The translations under genes were made by a program, and so were the position numbers. This document shows, piece after piece, positions 6,105-9,234 of a stretch of 9,234 nucleotides of DNA. Numbering within the stretch: the first letter of the stretch is position 1; the number at the start of each line of letters is the position of its first letter. Location of the stretch: the NCBI GenBank assembly GCA_005893365.1, contig VBPB01000165.1:1-9234 (forward strand), read 5' to 3'. This DNA comes from Candidatus Eiseniibacteriota bacterium. GTDB lineage: Bacteria > Eisenbacteria > RBG-16-71-46. The notes under the pieces are model-generated. The model did not search any database, was not told the DNA's origin, and saw only the letters and a list, made by a program, of their open reading frames with translations.

Positions 6105-6757
6105 CACGCACCGCCGCGGATCAACCCGTGGACGCCGCGCGCGGTCTCGCGGTCGACGTCGCCCGGCACCGCCAGCACCGGGCGCCCGAGCCTGAGCGCG
6201 AACGCCGCGGTGGTGAGCGCCCCGCTGTGCACCGCGGCCTCCACCACCACGGTGGCCCCGGCGAGTGCGGCGATCAGCCGGTTGCGCTGGACGAACACGC
6301 CCTTGCCGGCCGGCTCGCCGCGTTCCCATTCGGTGAGCAGCGTCCCCTGGCGCGCGATCTCGGCGGCGAGCGGCCGATGGTGCCGGGGCGTGATCGCGTC
6401 GAGCCCGGCGGGTAGGACCGCGACCGTGCGGCCGCCGGCGGCGAGCGCCGCGCGGTGGGCGGCCGCGTCGATGCCGCGCGCGAGCCCGCTCACCACGACC
6501 AGCCCCAAGCGCGCGAGATCGTGGGCGAGCCGGGCCGCCTGGTCGAGCCCGTAGCGCGACGCCGCGCGCGAGCCCACCACGGCCACCGCCCGCGCCACCG
6601 CCGGCAGCTCGGCGCCGAGTGCCCACACGCAGGGCGGCGGGTGGGAGAGCTCGCGCAGTCCGGCGGGATACTGCGGGTCGTCGCGGCGCAGGGCCCGCGA
6701 CCCGGTCCGCCCCGGGGGCGCTTGGGACTGGCCGGGGGTCCGGTCAAGACCTCCCAC
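6104..6757 (-). CDS. dprA: DNA-processing protein DprA (Smf), Rossmann core only
   Basis: 217 residues covering the DprA Rossmann-fold core, which binds incoming single-stranded DNA and loads RecA during natural transformation. Motifs: DDPQYPAGLREL (26-37), VVGSRAASRYG (60-70), SGLARGID (90-97), VFVQRNRLIAALA (154-166), VEAAVHSGALTTA (172-184) and the terminal VPGDVDRETARGVHGLIRGG (197-216). The N-terminal SAM-like domain of many DprA proteins is absent, and the ORF stops where canonical DprA continues into its winged helix, which lies in the next ORF. The GTG at 6757 is the best start seen, with AGGA (6770-6767) 9 bases upstream. The frame itself is open far upstream, but that part is out of frame with the HEAT gene and looks non-coding. 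The overlap with the HEAT ORF is about 270 bases. An intact single-gene product is uncertain. Confidence 0.82.
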   Translation of the reverse strand: MGGLDRTPGQSQAPPGRTGSRALRRDDPQYPAGLRELSHPPPCVWALGAELPAVARAVAVVGSRAASRYGLDQAARLAHDLARLGLVVVSGLARGIDAAAHRAALAAGGRTVAVLPAGLDAITPRHHRPLAAEIARQGTLLTEWERGEPAGKGVFVQRNRLIAALAGATVVVEAAVHSGALTTAAFALRLGRPVLAVPGDVDRETARGVHGLIRGGA

Positions 6758-7347
6758 TCGAGCCCGTCCTCGGCGGCGCGCACCACCGGGCTCTCGTCGT
6801 TCAAGCTCTCGCCGCCTTCGGCCGACATGAGCTCGTCGTTGAGCAGCATCCGCTCGACGCGGTCCGCCAGGTGGCGGTCGCGGGCCGCGATCTCGCCGAA
6901 CCGCCGCCGGCGCACGTCGGGCGCCAGCCGGTGCAGGGCCTGGGCGATGCTGATGGTGCCGCCGTTGCGGCCGATGGCGACCAGCGCGTCGCAGGCCGCG
7001 GCGGCCACGGTCTCGTTCGCATCCTCGCCGAGGTTGAGCAGGCCGGGCACGCCGGGCCGGTAGCCGAAGCGGCCCAGCACGCGCGCCACACTGCCGCGCG
7101 TGTACCAGAGCCCCTGCTCGAGCAGTGGCAGCAGCACCGGGGCGACGCTCGCGCCGATGCGCGAGAGCGCCTGCTCCGCCTGGTCGCGCAGGTACCACGA
7201 CTCGTCGCACAGGCACTCGACCAGCAGCGAGATCGCCTGCTCGTCGCGGCGCCGCTCCAGACCCGAGACGTATTCCTTCTTCCCCGCCAGGCCGCGGGAG
7301 TTGAGCACGTCGAACGGCTTGCCCTGGGTGTAGGCGTCGTCACTCAT
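6490..7347 (-). CDS. HEAT-repeat protein with run-on C-terminal tail
   Basis: The 285-codon ORF has a convincing N-terminal part (1 to about 203) of alpha-helical HEAT or PBS-lyase-like repeats. Examples are RRDEQAISLLVECLCDESWY (33-52), LRDQAEQALSRIGASVAPVL (53-72) and ANETVAAAACDALVAIGRNG (110-129). An acidic stretch NDESPVVRAAEDGLEWEVL (183-201) follows. Such repeats mediate protein-protein contact; the partner is unknown. After about residue 203 the sequence turns Arg/Pro/Ser/Trp-rich and is simply the out-of-frame reading of the DprA core, so the biological C-terminus is doubtful. The ATG at 7347 overlaps the obgE stop by 8 bases (ATGAGTGA) with only a weak GAGAG upstream, which implies coupling to Obg translation. 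The HEAT region is a confident call; the end point is not. Confidence 0.75.
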   Translation of the reverse strand: MSDDAYTQGKPFDVLNSRGLAGKKEYVSGLERRRDEQAISLLVECLCDESWYLRDQAEQALSRIGASVAPVLLPLLEQGLWYTRGSVARVLGRFGYRPGVPGLLNLGEDANETVAAAACDALVAIGRNGGTISIAQALHRLAPDVRRRRFGEIAARDRHLADRVERMLLNDELMSAEGGESLNDESPVVRAAEDGLEWEVLTGPPASPKRPRGGPGRGPCAATTRSIPPDCASSPTRRPACGHSAPSCRRWRGRWPWWARARRRATGSTRRPGSPTISRAWGWSW

Positions 7348-8347
7348 CGGTCGGACTCTCGGCGGCGAGGGTCGGCTGCAGCAGGTGCCACACCTGCGCG
7401 AGCCACCGGTCCAGGTGGAGTCCGGAATGGGCGCTGATGAGCAGCGCCTCGGGCAGTCCCGCGCGCGCCGGGGCGTCCGCGTGGGCCCCCGGCGGCAGCA
7501 GATCCGCCTTGCTGAGCGTCACCAGCCGCGGCTTCTCGGTGAGGGCGGCGCTGTGACGGGCCAGCTCGTTCTCCAGCAGGCGCAGGTCCTCGGTGGGCTC
7601 GGGGCGGGTCACGTCGAGCAGGAAGATGAGCACGCGCGTGCGCTCGACGTGGCGCAGGAACTCGAGCCCCAGGCCCTTGCCCCGGTGGGCGCCCTCGATC
7701 AGGCCGGGGAGGTCCGCCATCACGAACTGGCGCTCCTCGTCGAGGGCCACGATGCCGAGGTTGGGCTCGAGGGTCGTGAACGGATAGTCGGCGATGCGCG
7801 GGCGGGCGCGGCTGATGCGCGAGAGCAGCGTCGACTTGCCGGCGTTGGGCAGCCCCACCAGGCCGACGTCGGCGATCAGCTTGAGCTCGAGCTCGAGCCA
7901 GCGACCCTCGCCGGGCTCCCCCGGATCGGCGCGGCGCGGGGCCTGATGCGTGGGGGTGGCGAAGCGGGCGTTGCCGCGGCCACCGCGGCCGCCACGCGCC
8001 GCCGGCCAGCGCGACCCGGGGTCCACCAGGTCGGCCAGGATCTCGCCGCTTTCCACGTCCTTCACCACGGTGCCGGGGGGGATCCTGATCACGAGGTCGT
8101 CGCCATCCTTCCCGGTGCGGTTGTTCCCGGAACCGGGGCGCCCGGAATCCGCACGGTAGCGGGGCTGTTCGCGGCAGTCAAGCAACGTGCGGATGTGCGC
8201 GTCCACCTCGAGGACCACGCTGCCGCCGAGCCCGCCGTCGCCCCCGTCGGGGCCGCCCTTGGGCACGTACTTCTCGCGCCTGAAGCTCACGCACCCGTCG
8301 CCCCCATCGCCGGCGATGACGTGGATGCGCGCGCGATCGATCAGCAT
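7340..8347 (-). CDS. obgE: GTPase ObgE/CgtA
   Basis: 335 residues. Obg is an essential GTPase that binds the 50S subunit and links ribosome assembly with growth control. The Gly-rich N-terminal Obg domain (1 to about 157) includes GDGGDGCVSFRREKYVPKGG (13-32). The G domain follows: G1 GLPNAGKST (165-173), G2 YPFTTL (188-193), G3 DLPG (212-215), and G5 SAHS (305-308). G4 reads SKAD (279-282) rather than the canonical NKxD. There is no C-terminal OCT extension, which is common outside Firmicutes. The ATG at 8347 has GGAGGT (8358-8353) 5 bases upstream. It lies 22 bases after the aconitase-like gene, and its stop overlaps the HEAT gene start. rpmA and rplU, often obgE neighbours, are not in the window. 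Confidence 0.97.
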   Translation of the reverse strand: MLIDRARIHVIAGDGGDGCVSFRREKYVPKGGPDGGDGGLGGSVVLEVDAHIRTLLDCREQPRYRADSGRPGSGNNRTGKDGDDLVIRIPPGTVVKDVESGEILADLVDPGSRWPAARGGRGGRGNARFATPTHQAPRRADPGEPGEGRWLELELKLIADVGLVGLPNAGKSTLLSRISRARPRIADYPFTTLEPNLGIVALDEERQFVMADLPGLIEGAHRGKGLGLEFLRHVERTRVLIFLLDVTRPEPTEDLRLLENELARHSAALTEKPRLVTLSKADLLPPGAHADAPARAGLPEALLISAHSGLHLDRWLAQVWHLLQPTLAAESPTDE

Positions 8348-8369
8348 CGCGGACCTCCGGGCTCGGGCC

Positions 8370-9234
8370 TCACGCCTCCGCCCCCACCGGACGCAACCCG
8401 CGCAGCCGTCCCCCCGCCCGCACCATGGCGATCTCCGCCGCCGCCAGGTCGTGGCGGACGATGGCCTGCGATCCGCGCGTCAGGTTGCGGATCGCCAGCG
8501 GCCGGTTAGGCTCGAGCACGTCCGGCAGGCCGGGGATCTCGAGCTCGTCGCCCGCGCGCACGCCGTCCAGGTCCGTCGCCGCGGCCGCGCGCAGGGCCAG
8601 CACGCCCTGGCGCACCAGCTCGGCGCGGAAGTCGGCGTCGAAGCCGCGCGCGATGACCGCCCGGACCCCGAGCTCGACCAAGGCGAAGACGGCGCGGGGC
8701 GCGCGCGCCCCGCACCCGAAGCCTAGGCCGGCCACCAGGAACCCGCCGCGATGGGCGCGGGCGCGCGCCGCGAAGCCACGGTCGACGCCGGCCAGGACGT
8801 GTCCCGCCAACGCCACGAAGTCGGTGTGATGCCGCCGGACCATCGGGCCCGCCGGCAGGATCACCTCGGTCGCCACGGCGTCGCCCAGCCGCGCCAGCAC
8901 GACCCCGCGCAGCGTCGCCACCAGCGGCGGGGAGAGCGGCAGCGGGCCCGGCCCTCGCTCCCGATCCTCGCCGGCCGTGCCCGGGCCCGCGGGCTTGACG
9001 ATCAGCGCATCGTCCGGGGCGGCGCCCTGGTCCGGTTCCGGCGCGGGTGCCGCGGCGGGCAGGTCGCGCGGGTCGGCGATGGCCCCGGCCAGTGCGGCGG
9101 CCGCGAGCGCGGCGGCGCCGGCGCGGAAGAACGTGCGGGCCCCGCCGGCGGCGCGCGGTGAGGCGCCGCACAGGAGCGCCGCTCCCGCCGGGGCCGCGGG
9201 GGCCAGGCGGCACTCCGCGTCGAGCACGCGTGCC
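8370..9234 (-). CDS. Degenerate aconitase-like protein (partial, 5' end outside window)
   Basis: The frame runs open to the window edge, so the N-terminal domains are missing; the GTG at 9227 is internal, not a start. Numbering from that codon, residues 1-57 match the end of the aconitase Fe-S domain (AAALAAAALAGAIADPRDLP). Residues 95-280 match the C-terminal swivel domain, with GDAVATEVILPAG (115-127), FALVELGVRAVIARGFDADF (181-200), GDELEIPGL (226-234) and RNLTRGSQAIVRHDL (247-261). Aconitases convert citrate to isocitrate in the TCA cycle. Key family motifs are eroded: the substrate-binding GSSRE loop reads GARAP (173-177), the usual STDH reads ATEV, the CxxC cluster-ligand pair reads CRLA, and NRNFxGR is not recognisable. 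It is probably not a working aconitase; a pseudoenzyme, a new activity, or early gene decay are all possible. It is co-directional with obgE, 22 bases downstream. Confidence 0.75.
   Translation of the reverse strand, partial: ARVLDAECRLAPAAPAGAALLCGASPRAAGGARTFFRAGAAALAAAALAGAIADPRDLPAAAPAPEPDQGAAPDDALIVKPAGPGTAGEDRERGPGPLPLSPPLVATLRGVVLARLGDAVATEVILPAGPMVRRHHTDFVALAGHVLAGVDRGFAARARAHRGGFLVAGLGFGCGARAPRAVFALVELGVRAVIARGFDADFRAELVRQGVLALRAAAATDLDGVRAGDELEIPGLPDVLEPNRPLAIRNLTRGSQAIVRHDLAAAEIAMVRAGGRLRGLRPVGAEA

Noticed and set aside
4912..6111. 399-residue version of the acyltransferase with an 84-residue N-terminal extension
   Set aside because: The extension is an Arg/Gly-rich out-of-frame copy of the winged-helix region; the ATG at 5859 fits the family start.
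7385..8509. 374-residue plus-strand open frame antisense to obgE
   Set aside because: Obg is unambiguous on the opposite strand; this frame has no recognisable domain.
1..9234. CRISPR arrays, insertion sequences, phage or known defence modules
   Set aside because: No spaced repeats, transposase, integrase or terminal repeats seen on either strand.

Overview
The window is very GC-rich throughout, with strongly G/C-biased third codon positions, so most long open frames antisense or out of frame to real genes are composition artefacts. A lipid A acyltransferase-type gene (LpxL/HtrB family) points to a Gram-negative bacterium. High GC together with a GAF-type histidine kinase-like protein, a DUF3467 protein and a GH57 glycan branching enzyme suggests a deltaproteobacterial-type lineage (Myxococcota, Desulfobacterota or Binatota). 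That placement is inference.

Left part (1-2206): a tRNA-Phe on the minus strand with its own candidate promoter, then a minus-strand gene for a 646-residue GAF-GAF-HisKA-HATPase protein. This protein looks like a pseudokinase: the phospho-acceptor His, the N-box Asn and the G1-box Asp are all replaced. Its leader carries a 13-bp imperfect inverted repeat and three TCGGAC copies just upstream of the ribosome binding site.

Middle (2207-4499): a divergent intergenic region with a good sigma-70-like promoter drives a plus-strand pair, a DUF3467 protein and a GH57 1,4-alpha-glucan branching enzyme with both catalytic residues intact.

Right part (4496-9234): a dense minus-strand cluster, in order of transcription: a partial, degenerate aconitase-like protein; the ribosome-associated GTPase Obg; a HEAT-repeat protein; a DprA Rossmann core; a separate DprA-type winged-helix ORF; an LpxL-type acyltransferase; and a YbgC/FadM-type hotdog thioesterase. 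From Obg onward every junction overlaps (ATGAGTGA, a long out-of-frame overlap, TGATG, ATGA, TGATG), so translational coupling is likely. The last gene converges on the branching enzyme, and the two stop codons share one CTAG tetranucleotide with no terminator between them.

I did not find a defence system, CRISPR array, transposon or phage element. The most unusual content is two likely pseudoenzymes (kinase and aconitase) and a dprA locus broken into overlapping pieces, where HEAT, DprA core and winged helix are each separated by a -1 frame change.
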